Shown here: positions 14,856-22,459 of the stretch, piece by piece
Layout: every line of letters starts with the position of its first letter
How positions within the stretch are numbered: the stretch's first letter is position 1
Assembly: GCA_036881905.1 (NCBI GenBank)
Contig: JBAJNN010000032.1
Coordinates: 1 to 23,902 of the forward strand
Source: JBAJNN01 sp036881905
GTDB taxonomy: Bacteria > Pseudomonadota > Alphaproteobacteria > Rhizobiales > Im1
Length of the DNA: 23,902 bases
Reading direction: 5' to 3'
Notes under the pieces: model-generated
Seen by the model: only the letters and a program-made list of their open reading frames with translations
Told to the model about the DNA's origin: nothing
Databases searched by the model: none
Position numbers and translations under genes: made by a program

Positions 14856-16643
14856 ATGAACCGGGCCATGGCATCCGATCAGATCATTCTCTTTGCCATC
14901 ATCGCCGCTGTGCTCGCCATGCTTCTGTGGGGGCGTATTCGCTATGACATCGTGGCTTTTTGCGCGCTGGTGATTGGCGTTCTCACCGGCGTCGTCCCAC
15001 AAGAGCGCGCCTTTTCCGGCTTTGGGCATGAAGCCACCATCATTATCGCTCTGGTGCTGATCATCTCGCGCGGTCTGGCCAATTCCGGCGCGATCGATAT
15101 GATCGCGCGCCATGTTATCGACAGCACAAGGCGGTTGAGCGTGCATATTGCCGTTATGTCCGCCATTGCCGCCGCATTGTCGGCGATCATGAACAATGTC
15201 GCCGCTCTCGCCCTGTTGATGCCGGTGGATATTCAAGCCGCTTCCAAGGCCAAACGCAGCCCGGCCTTCACCCTAATGCCGCTGTCATTCGCCTCGATTC
15301 TGGGCGGCATGGTCACGTTGATCGGAACGCCGCCCAATATCGTCATCGCGACTTTCCGCGAAAACGCTCTCGGTCATGCCTTCACCATGTTCGACTTCAC
15401 CCCCGTCGGGGTCGCCGTTGCTCTCATCGGCGTTATTTTCGTCGCGCTGGCGGGGTGGCGGTTGATTCCGCAAGAGCGCACCAAACGCGATACGACACGC
15501 GAACTTGGTAATCTGGAGGATTATATTGCCGAAGCGGGTGTCCTTGAGGATTCGGCCGTGATCGGCCAAACCGTCGGCGATCTTTATGCCCAGGCCGATG
15601 AGGCCGATGTGCGGATTATCGGGCTGATCAGACGCGGCAAGCGGCTTGCCGGTTATGCCCGCGATGAGGTGATCCGGGAAGGCGACCATCTGGTTCTCGA
15701 AGCCGGGCCGGAAGGGATCGAAGCGTTTTCCGGGGCAATCGGTCTCAAATATGCCGGAACGAAAAAGCATGATGGCCTGTTGGGCGAGTCGTTGTCGCTT
15801 CTGGAAGCGGTTGTGCCGCAAGGCGCGCGGATTGCCGGGCGAAGCGCTAGGGATTTGCGCCTGCAATACCGGCGCGGCGTCACATTGCTGGGCGTGTCGC
15901 GCCGGGGCAAACGCTCACGCGAACGCATCGATCGACTGACCATCCTGCCGGGCGATATTCTCTTGCTTCTGGGGCCTGAAGCGCTCCTGCACGATGTCGC
16001 CCTCTGGCTTGGCTGTTTGCCGCTTGCCGAACGTGGTCTTCAGGTTGCCCAACGGCAAAAGGCCTGGGCTGCGGTGGGGTTGTTCGCCCTGGCCATCATT
16101 TTGGCGAGTACCGGCCTGGTTTTCCTGCCGGCGGCTCTTGCCGGTTGTGTCGTCGCTTACGCTGTGTTGCATATCGTGCCGCCACGCCAGCTTTACGACG
16201 CCGTGGAATGGCCGGTGATCGTGCTTTTGGGGTCGCTGATCCCGCTTGCCGCCGCCCTGGAAACGTCAGGCTGCACTGATCTCATCACCGATGGCATTAT
16301 AGCGTTGACCGGCGATCTGCCGGCCGCCGGGGTGCTGGTTATATTGATGGTCGTGACCATGACGCTGTCCGACATTTTGAACAATGTCGCCACGGCCCTG
16401 ATCGCGGCCCCGGTCGCCATCGATCTCGCCGGACGGCTGCACGTCAATCCCGATCCGTTCCTGATGGCGGTGGCGGTGGCAGCTTCTTGCGCGTTTATGA
16501 CGCCGGTCGGCCACAAGAACAATACGATTATTTTAGGGCCTGGCGGATACCGGTTCGGCGATTATTGGCGCATGGGCTTGCCATTGGAGAGCCTCGTCGT
16601 AACCATCGCGGTTCCAACGATTCTCCTCGTCTGGCCGCTTTAG
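14856..16643 (+). CDS. SLC13/DASS-type permease with two RCK_C (TrkA-C) domains
   Basis: About 595 residues. The N-terminal membrane half has the ArsB/NhaD-like signatures VISRGLANSGA-type, IMNNVAALALLMPV and GGMVTLIGTPPNIVIA. Two tandem RCK_C domains of about 75 residues each sit in the middle: GNLEDYIAEAGVLEDSAVIGQT onward, ending VLEAGPEG, then LLEAVVPQGARIAGRSARDL, ending ILLLLGPEA. The second membrane half repeats the signatures as SDILNNVATALIAAPVA and CAFMTPVGHKNN. Members import sulfate, di- or tricarboxylates, or other anions with cations; the RCK_C domains probably sense a ligand. The substrate cannot be read from sequence. TTG 14832, ATG 14856 and ATG 14868 are all in frame; none has a strong ribosome site, and homology starts near the last. 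It follows secA by a few bases and is closed by a palindromic repeat at 16642. Confidence 0.85.
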   Translation: MNRAMASDQIILFAIIAAVLAMLLWGRIRYDIVAFCALVIGVLTGVVPQERAFSGFGHEATIIIALVLIISRGLANSGAIDMIARHVIDSTRRLSVHIAVMSAIAAALSAIMNNVAALALLMPVDIQAASKAKRSPAFTLMPLSFASILGGMVTLIGTPPNIVIATFRENALGHAFTMFDFTPVGVAVALIGVIFVALAGWRLIPQERTKRDTTRELGNLEDYIAEAGVLEDSAVIGQTVGDLYAQADEADVRIIGLIRRGKRLAGYARDEVIREGDHLVLEAGPEGIEAFSGAIGLKYAGTKKHDGLLGESLSLLEAVVPQGARIAGRSARDLRLQYRRGVTLLGVSRRGKRSRERIDRLTILPGDILLLLGPEALLHDVALWLGCLPLAERGLQVAQRQKAWAAVGLFALAIILASTGLVFLPAALAGCVVAYAVLHIVPPRQLYDAVEWPVIVLLGSLIPLAAALETSGCTDLITDGIIALTGDLPAAGVLVILMVVTMTLSDILNNVATALIAAPVAIDLAGRLHVNPDPFLMAVAVAASCAFMTPVGHKNNTIILGPGGYRFGDYWRMGLPLESLVVTIAVPTILLVWPL

Positions 16644-16745
16644 AGCATAATCCGATCCGGAGAAGCGAGGTCAGACCAAGATTATGCTTATAAAACAAAA
16701 AGCTGGAGCGTGATTGCGATTCAATTTGAACGCAAATACCGCTCT
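16642..16745. repeat. Second copy of the palindromic repeat (units B and C-like), between convergent genes
   Basis: 16645-16687 repeats unit B (GCATAATC...GATTATGC) with the same 26-base left part as 9413 and a different centre. It is followed by an AAAACAAAAAGC linker and an imperfect palindrome from GAGCG (about 16708) to CGCTC (about 16745), built on TTGCG/CGCAA arms. The linker and arm layout matches Rhizobiales intergenic mosaic repeats as I remember them. It lies between the 3' ends of the SLC13 permease and ispA and could terminate both transcripts. Confidence 0.7.
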
Positions 16746-16783
16746 AAGGCGACGACGCCCGATCGCAAATGCGGGCCTTAAGG

Positions 16784-17677
16784 TCAATTCCCGCGCGTAA
16801 TCGCAAACCGGGCCAACTCCCGCAAGCCTGTGGTATCGCCTTCAAAGCCGTCGAGGGCGGCGCAGGCTTGCAAGATGAGGTTTCGCGCATAGGCGCGCGC
16901 TTGCTCGACGCCAAGCACTCCGACAAACGTCGCCTTGCCGGCGTGTGAATCCTTGCCGGTGCGTTTGCCTGTGGTTTCGGCGGTGCTCTCCACATCCAGA
17001 AGATCGTCGGCAATCTGGAAAGCAAGGCCGATTCTGTCGCCATAAAGCGCAAGCGCCTTAATTTCCGTATCGCTGGCCCGCGCCAGCATGGCGCCGGCCC
17101 TAGCGGCATAACGGAATAAAGCCCCGGTCTTCAGGCTTTGCATGGCGGCGATGTCATCAAGGCTGGTTTCACCGGAACGGTTGGCGATGGTCAGATCGAG
17201 CATTTGTCCGCCGATCATGCCGTTCTTGCCCGCCACATGGGCAAGCTCCAGAACGAGTTGCGCACGCACCGTCGCCTCGGCATGGGTCGCCGGATCCGCC
17301 AGCATTTCAAAGGCAAGGGTTAACAGCGCGTCGCCGGCGAGAATGGCCGTCGCCTCATCGAAAGCGATATGGGTGGCCGGCCGTCCCCGGCGCAGATCAT
17401 CATCGTCCATTGCCGGCAGATCATCATGAACCAGAGAATAGCAGTGCACGCATTCAAGGGCGGCGCCAACGCGCAAGGCCCGCTCGTCATCGCCACCCAA
17501 AAGCCGTGCGCTCTCGACGAGAAGAAAGGGTCTGAGGCGTTTGCCTTTATCGAGCGAGGCATAGCGCATGGCTTCCACCATGCGACGAGCAGGAGAACAG
17601 GCAAGGGTCAAAAACGCATCGAGCACCCGATTGACTTGACAGGCGATTTGCGCGAGTTTGACCTCAAAATCCCGCAT
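16784..17677 (-). CDS. ispA: Polyprenyl (farnesyl/geranylgeranyl) diphosphate synthase
   Basis: 297 residues. IPP-binding basic motif KGKRLRPF is at 44-51. The first Asp-rich motif DDLPAMDDDDLRRGRPATH begins at residue 85, and the second, FQIADDLLDVE, has DDLLD at 224-228. The YSLVHDD sequence before the first motif has a Tyr and Ser pattern usual for bacterial IspA, which joins isopentenyl and dimethylallyl units into the C15 product used for quinones, undecaprenol and hopanoids. Exact chain length cannot be read. The start codon overlaps the end of marC by 14 bases, showing translational coupling. The frequent neighbours xseB and dxs are absent. Confidence 0.93.
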   Translation of the reverse strand: MRDFEVKLAQIACQVNRVLDAFLTLACSPARRMVEAMRYASLDKGKRLRPFLLVESARLLGGDDERALRVGAALECVHCYSLVHDDLPAMDDDDLRRGRPATHIAFDEATAILAGDALLTLAFEMLADPATHAEATVRAQLVLELAHVAGKNGMIGGQMLDLTIANRSGETSLDDIAAMQSLKTGALFRYAARAGAMLARASDTEIKALALYGDRIGLAFQIADDLLDVESTAETTGKRTGKDSHAGKATFVGVLGVEQARAYARNLILQACAALDGFEGDTTGLRELARFAITRGN

Positions 17678-18347
17678 TGTGCAAACCGGTCAGCACGAAC
17701 TGTATGGCCAGCGCGGCCAGAATGACGCCAAGGATACGGGTTAATGCGCTCACGAAAATCGCGCTGAAACGTTGGCTCAAATAGCCGGCGGCGAGAAACA
17801 GGACGAAAGTCAGCGCGAGCATTGCCGTCATAACGGCGATAACCACCCCTTGCGCCGCCAAATTGCCATTATTCTGGCTCACCAGAAGCAGAAGCGACGT
17901 AATCGCGCCTGGACCTGCGATTAAGGGAACGGCAAGTGGAAAGACGGCGACGTCATCGCCGTTCTTCTCCGCGTCTTGAACATCATGGGAGGACTCCGCG
18001 TCATCCGCGCTCAGTTGCGCGACCTTACGTTTGCGCCTTTCGGTGCGTTTTTCAAACAGCATTTCCAGTGCGATCGCGAACAGGAGAAGGCCGCCGGCAA
18101 TGCGAAAGGCGGGAAGGCTGATGCCGAGAACGAGCAAAATTTTCGCCCCGAACACGGCGAAAATAATAAGCACCATGAAGCTAACCCCGATCGCGCGCTT
18201 GGCGACACGGAGGCACTCGGCACGGTCGGCTTGCGGCGTCAGGGCCAGAAACAGCGGGACGATGCCGATCGGATCGATGGTCACAAACAGAGTCGTGAAA
18301 CTCTTCGCGGCGATATCATACCATGACATGAGCGCTATTTCCATCAT
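17664..18347 (-). CDS. MarC family (UPF0056) integral membrane protein
   Basis: 227 residues with six hydrophobic segments in two groups of three. Family marks are FTTLFVTIDPIGIVPLFLALT in the first segment, FRIAGGLLLFAIALEML, then FPLAVPLIAGPGAITSLLLL and TRILGVILAALAIQFVLTGL. A charged cytoplasmic loop of about 40 residues, rich in Arg, Lys, Asp and Glu, divides the halves. MarC was once linked to antibiotic resistance, a role later withdrawn; its transport function is unknown. Two adjacent ATGs (18347, 18344) follow a GGGGGA; MSWYDIAAK at 18329 is a third option. It is the first gene of a coupled pair with ispA. Confidence 0.9.
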   Translation of the reverse strand: MMEIALMSWYDIAAKSFTTLFVTIDPIGIVPLFLALTPQADRAECLRVAKRAIGVSFMVLIIFAVFGAKILLVLGISLPAFRIAGGLLLFAIALEMLFEKRTERRKRKVAQLSADDAESSHDVQDAEKNGDDVAVFPLAVPLIAGPGAITSLLLLVSQNNGNLAAQGVVIAVMTAMLALTFVLFLAAGYLSQRFSAIFVSALTRILGVILAALAIQFVLTGLHNAGF

Positions 18348-18434
18348 TGATCCCCCAATGCCTGCCTGCCGGTCTTACGCCCAGGGTATCACCGTCCTGG
18401 CGGCGAAATGGCATGTCATTCAAAAACTTACAGC

Positions 18435-18620
18435 CTAAAACTCATCCCGAGGCCTTAGGACCTGACGACCGCGATACATCCCGGTTTTCAAATCGATGTG
18501 GTGAGGCCGGTGAAGCTCGCCGGTCTCCTTACTCTCCACATAGGTCACGGTTTCCTTTCCATGACCGGAACGTCGGTGGCCACGCTTCATCGGCGTGGTT
18601 TTTCTCTTTGGTACGGCCAT
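18435..18620 (-). CDS. rpmF: 50S ribosomal protein L32
   Basis: 61 residues, normal for alphaproteobacterial L32. It begins MAVPKRKTTPMKRGHRRSG and ends with the conserved RPHHIDLKTGMYRGRQVL block. A strong AAGGAG lies eight bases before ATG 18620. It is a small basic protein of the large ribosomal subunit and lacks the Cys zinc ligands of some other L32 proteins. The frame is open far upstream to 18983, but the residues before this Met have no similarity to L32. A TATAGT about 85 bases upstream on the minus strand is a possible -10 element. A monofunctional transglycosylase often precedes rpmF in this group; none is present here. Confidence 0.96.
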   Translation of the reverse strand: MAVPKRKTTPMKRGHRRSGHGKETVTYVESKETGELHRPHHIDLKTGMYRGRQVLRPRDEF

Positions 18621-18849
18621 GATCTGAACTCCTTGCAAAGGTTGCTGCTTTCTGTCCCGAATATCACGAAAACTCGTCATAACGACGGTTACTATACGGC
18701 AAAGGCGCAAAAATACCACAAAAATCCGCGGCTCTTTCGCAAAATGGCGGAGAGCTGGACGTTTGGCGGTCTCGCATTTGATCTGCCCAGAGAAAGGCCT
18801 CTCCCGAAATCCACGCCAAGAGGCGGCGCCATGGCCCATTCGACTGGAA
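18621..18849. other. Gene-free region between rpmF and the leader of the phosphoesterase-like gene
   Basis: I see no gene here. The long open frames in this stretch run into rpmF or lack start signals and family features. It should contain the rpmF promoter (TATAGT at about 18694-18699, minus strand), but the -35 at the right distance is weak. Confidence 0.4.
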
Positions 18850-18879
18850 TTGAAAATAATTGCGCGCTCCCTATATAAT
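18850..18879 (+). promoter_or_regulatory. Sigma70-type promoter of the leader ORF and phosphoesterase-like gene
   Basis: TTGAAA at 18850-18855 and a perfect TATAAT at 18874-18879 are separated by 18 bases. Transcription would begin near 18886, leaving an untranslated leader of about 70 bases before the small frame at 18958 and 130 before the main gene. It is one of the two best promoters in the window by eye. Confidence 0.65.
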
Positions 18880-18957
18880 GATCGCGCGTTGTCTGTCTCC
18901 CGAAATACGATTCCGCTACGGTGGTGAAACATGACGTCATGAGAGGGAAGCGACAAA

Positions 18958-19011
18958 ATGAGTCCCAGGCCCATTGGCGGCATGTCTATCTTCGATCACA
19001 GGGAATCATAA
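18958..19011 (+). CDS. 17-residue leader ORF ahead of the phosphoesterase-like gene
   Basis: ATG 18958 opens MSPRPIGGMSIFDHRES and stops with TAA eight bases before the next gene's ATG. A GAGAGGGAAG lies about nine bases before the ATG, a better ribosome site than that of the downstream gene, and a strong promoter lies upstream. The arrangement is what a coupling or attenuation leader would look like. The peptide contains no run of one amino acid and no hydrophobic stretch, so neither classical amino-acid attenuation nor a membrane toxin is indicated. It may simply be untranslated leader with a chance frame. Confidence 0.4.
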   Translation: MSPRPIGGMSIFDHRES

Positions 19012-19018
19012 GGCCCTC

Positions 19019-19924
19019 ATGAGCGAGTTCGATCCCGATATTGATAACGCGGCGCCGGCCCCCGCTTTTGAAAGTGATGAGAACAAGGGTCTCGACCTCA
19101 AGGAAATAGGGGGGCCGCTTATCGTATGCGGCGGTATTTACGGCAATTTTGAAGCCCTTGAGGCCCTGTTGGCCGAGGCTGATCGGCTCGGCCTGCCGCC
19201 ATCGCGGATCATTCATACCGGCAATATCTCCGGGTTTTGCGCCGACCCGCGGCGTTGCGCCGAGCAGGTGCGTGATCTCGGTATTGTGTCGATCAAAGGC
19301 CATTTTGAGGAAGAACTCGCGGCTGGCAATGGTGAATGCACCGGCAGTTTCAAACAAAGCGGCGTTTGCGAAATCGCAGGCGAACAGTGCTATCGCTTCG
19401 TCAAGCAGGAAATGACCAAGGATTTACATGGCTGGATGGCTGAATTGCCCCGCCATGTCACTTTTAGGCTGCGCAGCCATGAGGTGCGCGTCGTTCATGG
19501 CGGCGTGGAAGACAGTGCTCAGTTTGTGTTTGCCTCCGCGGGCGCCGGTATGATTCGCAAGGAGTTGGATCGATCCGCGACGCATATCGTGCTTGCCGGC
19601 CTCACCGGTTTGCCGTTTACGCGCTTTATCGACGGGCGGGTCTGGCACAATGCCGGTGTGATCGGCATGCCGGCCAATGATGGCACGCCGCGCATCTGGT
19701 ATTCTCTTGTCCGCCCGGATGGCGACCGGATCATATTCGAGCATCGGCCGCTGAGCTATGATTATCGCCAAACCGTCGCCAAGATACGCAAGGCCGGATT
19801 GCCCGATGGCTGTGCGCGGTGTCTGGAAACCGGATTGTGGCCAAATCTCGATAGTCTTCCCCACACCGAACGCGCCGCGCGCGGCAAACCGATTGCCCTG
19901 TGCCCGCAAATTTGGCAGAGATAA
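19019..19924 (+). CDS. Calcineurin-like phosphoesterase family protein, apparently lacking metal ligands
   Basis: 301 residues from ATG 19019. Fold order is clear: LIVCGGIYGNFEALEALL (motif I, residues 34-51), IIHTGNISGFCADP (II, 64-77), VSIKGHFEEELAAG (III, 90-103), VRVVHGGVED (IV, 157-165), and HIVLAGLTGLPFTRF (V) with WHNAGVIGMPANDGTPRIWYS after it. In active enzymes these carry GDxHG, GDxxxxG, GNHE/D, a His, and GHTH. Here they read GGIYG, GNISG, GHFE, VHGG and AGLTG, so most metal-binding Asp, Asn and His residues are missing; His160 is kept. Relatives I remember from Sphingomonadales and neighbours already have GGPYSN at motif I but keep TGD, GNCEE and GGHCG. The C-terminal LPDGCARCLETGLWPN is a shared feature of that subgroup. 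It could be a binding or regulatory pseudoenzyme. The frame is undamaged and has its own promoter. Confidence 0.75.
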   Translation: MSEFDPDIDNAAPAPAFESDENKGLDLKEIGGPLIVCGGIYGNFEALEALLAEADRLGLPPSRIIHTGNISGFCADPRRCAEQVRDLGIVSIKGHFEEELAAGNGECTGSFKQSGVCEIAGEQCYRFVKQEMTKDLHGWMAELPRHVTFRLRSHEVRVVHGGVEDSAQFVFASAGAGMIRKELDRSATHIVLAGLTGLPFTRFIDGRVWHNAGVIGMPANDGTPRIWYSLVRPDGDRIIFEHRPLSYDYRQTVAKIRKAGLPDGCARCLETGLWPNLDSLPHTERAARGKPIALCPQIWQR

Positions 19925-20084
19925 TTCCGTTGTGAAGAGTTGAGGACGCGCACATCAGCTTCGCGCCTTGGGAATATACCCATGAGCCGTGATGGAAAAG
20001 ACCATCCTCATGCACCACGATCAAAATGCTCTTTAAGCGCCATCTTCACCACCTGAGTGTGAACCCCGCAGTGCCGCGCCAGAC

Positions 20085-21023
20085 GTGTGGCCGGGCGATC
20101 CGGTGCGTCGGGACGTGCCGGTCTGTCTGTCGGCGGGCCATGATGGCGAGGACCTTAGCGCCCTTGCCGACAGGGTGGTGGCCAGAAAAAGAAATGGCGA
20201 CGATCTTATACTGTTTGTGAATGACGGGGAGAAGCTTATCCTGAAAAGATATTTCGGCGAGAACAGCGCGGATAGCGCCGTTTTGCCGCCGGTGGGGGGT
20301 CATGGCGGCGCGATGGCGCCGGACCATGGCCCTGTCGGGCATTTTCACCCCCTCGCCGCGCACAGCGGCGCGCCCGATTCGGATGCGGCGAGCGGGTCGG
20401 AGGGCTTATCCCCTCTCGTCTATGCGAGTGTGCTTGCTGCCGGCGCGGGGCTGGTCGCTCTCATCGCCGGCGCGGGTGGTGGTGGACCACATACGCAGGA
20501 CGAAGAGAGCACGACGCCCAAGAAAACCGCAAGGATACCCCACGAACCCGGCCCAGTTCATGGCGGCGACGTCATAACCGGTTCGGATCAAGACGATAAA
20601 AACCTTGAGGCCGGTCAATCGAGCGTAGTCAAAGCCGGTCTCGGCAACGACATCATTACGGTGACCAACAGCGGCTTTGCGTCTATCGATGGTGGGGAGG
20701 GACTCGATACCGCCAAGCTTGCCTTAGGTGTCAACCTCGATGCAAGGGCCCTGGGAAGACTCAAGAATATCGAGGCGATCGATTTTGGTCCTGGCCATCA
20801 TAGGCTGAACCTGACCCCGGAGTTGGTACAAGGCATCACCGATGAGCGCAATAAACTTCTTATCGATCCCCCGGGAGAGCCGCCGGGATATAATGGCCAT
20901 TTTAATGGTTTTTCGCAAGTGTACTTATGGGACGGCTTTACATTTTGGAAGTCTAGTTATGATTATGATGTGCAACGGGGTGGATCAATCTTCAGTGCTA
21001 GTGCTGGAGGTCAGACGGTGTAG
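20085..21023 (+). pseudogene. N-terminal part of an adhesin-like protein (BapA-type prefix, membrane segment, first RTX-like module), ends at an in-frame TAG
   Basis: 312 residues from GTG 20085. Residues 25-57 (ALADRVVARKRNGDDLILFV to LKRYFGE) match the BapA-prefix module at the start of large type I-secreted adhesins ('RNGDDLVL.L..G..I.I..FF'). A low-complexity Gly/His/Pro linker and one hydrophobic segment, LVYASVLAAGAGLVALIAGA (111-130), follow. Next comes a module with GNDIITVTNSGFASIDGGEG, a LKNIEAIDF core and a HHRLNLTPELVQGITD tail, as found in RTX-like and Bap adhesins. TAG at 21021-21023 cuts it, but the frame stays open to 21881 with a second module. The 5' end is uncertain: there is no ribosome site at GTG 20085, and ATG 19982 opens 24 codons out of phase with the main frame, so a frameshift near 20033 is possible. 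It is far shorter than normal adhesins. Confidence 0.55.
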
Positions 21024-21881
21024 CTTGGCATCTCCCGCGAAACAATAACTGCGATACGTGGAAATAACGTATCTGTCGGTGCAGGAGATTACGCCGTACC
21101 CGCCGAAGCGCCGGACGGTGACCAAGGGAAGAATCACCCACTCAGTGATGACTGGGGCGATTTGGTCGTTGTAACCGACAATGCATTTGCCGAAATTGAT
21201 GGTGGCGATGTTAATAGGCGTCATCCTGATCCCCCTGATTCTTTTAATAGTGTTTATGAGAACGACGGTAATAGAGAAGATTGGGTGTATTTCAAGACAA
21301 GTCCTGATAATTCCGTGCTTGAAAAGATCCATAATATCGAAGAGCTATTCCTTCTCAATGGTCAAAAAGATATATTGCAGCTTGATGTTAAAGCCATAGA
21401 GATTATTACAGAATCTAATCAAGAATTTGAATGGTTAAAAAAATCTGGTGACTTGAAAATGTTGGACTGGGCAGAGGGAATCAGCGGATCGATAGTGCCA
21501 TTTGACATATGGGTAGAGGCTAATGACGATATAACGTTGACTGACTTCACGTTGGAGTCAAAACATGAAGACTATTATTTTCCCTGCTATACGTACACAA
21601 AACAAGATGAATATTACTTGTTTGAGGGATCCTTAAAAGAAAAGTTATGGACCTTAAAACTGAGAGTGCACGTCGTAAAGCCGGGACGCGTCACTGTGGA
21701 CGACGGCGCTCCCGCGGAGGACATAATAGCGAGTCTTCGCCATAAGGAGTATTCTAAAGCGGGATCGGCAAGCCATGCCGCTCCGAGGGAACCGGGCAAT
21801 GACGGTGGCGCGCATGCTTTTGCCGGAAGCTCTGACCATCCCTATGATTTTCTTATGGCCCATCAGGGCCATGTTCTTTGA
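21024..21881 (+). pseudogene. Continuation of the adhesin-like gene after the TAG: second module and C-terminus
   Basis: The same reading frame as the preceding segment runs without stop from 21024 to TGA at 21879-21881, about 285 residues. NNVSVGAGDYAVPAE leads to a second module, GDLVVVTDNAFAEIDGGDV, then DWVYFKTSPDNSVLEKIHNIEELFLLNGQ and ILQLDVKAIEIIT. These line up with the first module's TVTNSGFASIDGG, LGRLKNIEAIDF and LNLTPELVQGIT, so the two segments are one gene. A beta-rich AT-rich stretch follows, then a GC-rich hydrophilic tail ending LMAHQGHVL. In two 60-base lines checked (21241 and 21361) only about a third of bases are G or C, unlike the neighbours. An internal GTG near 21162 could allow separate translation, but no ribosome site supports it. 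No typical type I secretion signal is evident. Confidence 0.5.
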
Positions 21882-21952
21882 TTGTGTGGATTGCCTGGCC
21901 AAAAACAGGTTTTCAAAACACGGGGAAGGCGGTGAGATACCCTTTGGATGGC

Positions 21953-21981
21953 TTGACACCGCTGCGCCCCGCTCTTATGGT
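21953..21981 (+). promoter_or_regulatory. Promoter of the F0 ATP synthase operon
   Basis: A consensus TTGACA at 21953-21958 and TATGGT at 21976-21981 are exactly 17 bases apart. Transcription would start about 65 bases before atpI. It is the strongest -35/-10 pair seen in the window and sits where the atp operon promoter is expected. Confidence 0.7.
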
Positions 21982-22054
21982 GCGCCCCGCGATTCAGGGT
22001 CGATAGACTGTTGCTTTCGCCGCGCCGGATCGTTGTGAGAAGGATGGTGTTGGA

Positions 22055-22453
22055 ATGAAGGTCCGAGAGGGTGGCCGCAAGTCGGATTTGTCGGAGAGGC
22101 CGGGCCCATTTGCAGAGCGCCTCGAACGCGCCCGTTGTTCCGCCAGCAAGCGGGCTCGGCGGGGTTATGTCGCGGGGTCGGCCTATGAGCTGGGCCTGCG
22201 CGTCGCAACCGAAATGGTGGTTGCCATCGCGGTGGGATTTGTGGCGGGCTGGTATCTTGATCAATGGTTCGGCACAAAGCCGTTGCTGATTATCGCGTTC
22301 GCTATTCTGGGGGCAAGTGCGGGCGTTTTGAATGTGATGCGTACAGCGTCTCTATCCGTGAGTGCGCCGAAAGAGGGTGGTGAGGCGGACACAAAACCCG
22401 CATCCAAGGGCAACGATGACAAACCATGCGATTTGCCCGACAATGGGGATTAG
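22055..22453 (+). CDS. atpI: ATP synthase protein I (AtpI)
   Basis: 132 residues from ATG 22055. A basic N-terminus leads to AYELGLRVATEMVVAIAVGFVAGWYLDQWFGT, then LLIIAFAILGASAGVLNVMRTA. These are the two membrane helices and motifs of the alphaproteobacterial AtpI family, and a hydrophilic charged tail follows. AtpI is not part of the finished enzyme; it is thought to help assemble the c-ring. GAGAAGGATG about 13 bases upstream is the likely ribosome region. It is the first gene of the operon, six bases before atpB. Confidence 0.9.
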   Translation: MKVREGGRKSDLSERPGPFAERLERARCSASKRARRGYVAGSAYELGLRVATEMVVAIAVGFVAGWYLDQWFGTKPLLIIAFAILGASAGVLNVMRTASLSVSAPKEGGEADTKPASKGNDDKPCDLPDNGD

Positions 22454-22459
22454 AGGACG

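Noticed and set aside
18621..18983. Upstream extension of the rpmF frame giving a 182-residue protein
   Set aside because: L32 begins at MAVPKRK with a strong AAGGAG; the extension overlaps the divergent promoter region.
20026..20220. 64-residue frame at the start of the adhesin-like gene
   Set aside because: It is out of phase with the module-bearing frame, Cys/Arg-rich and without family features.
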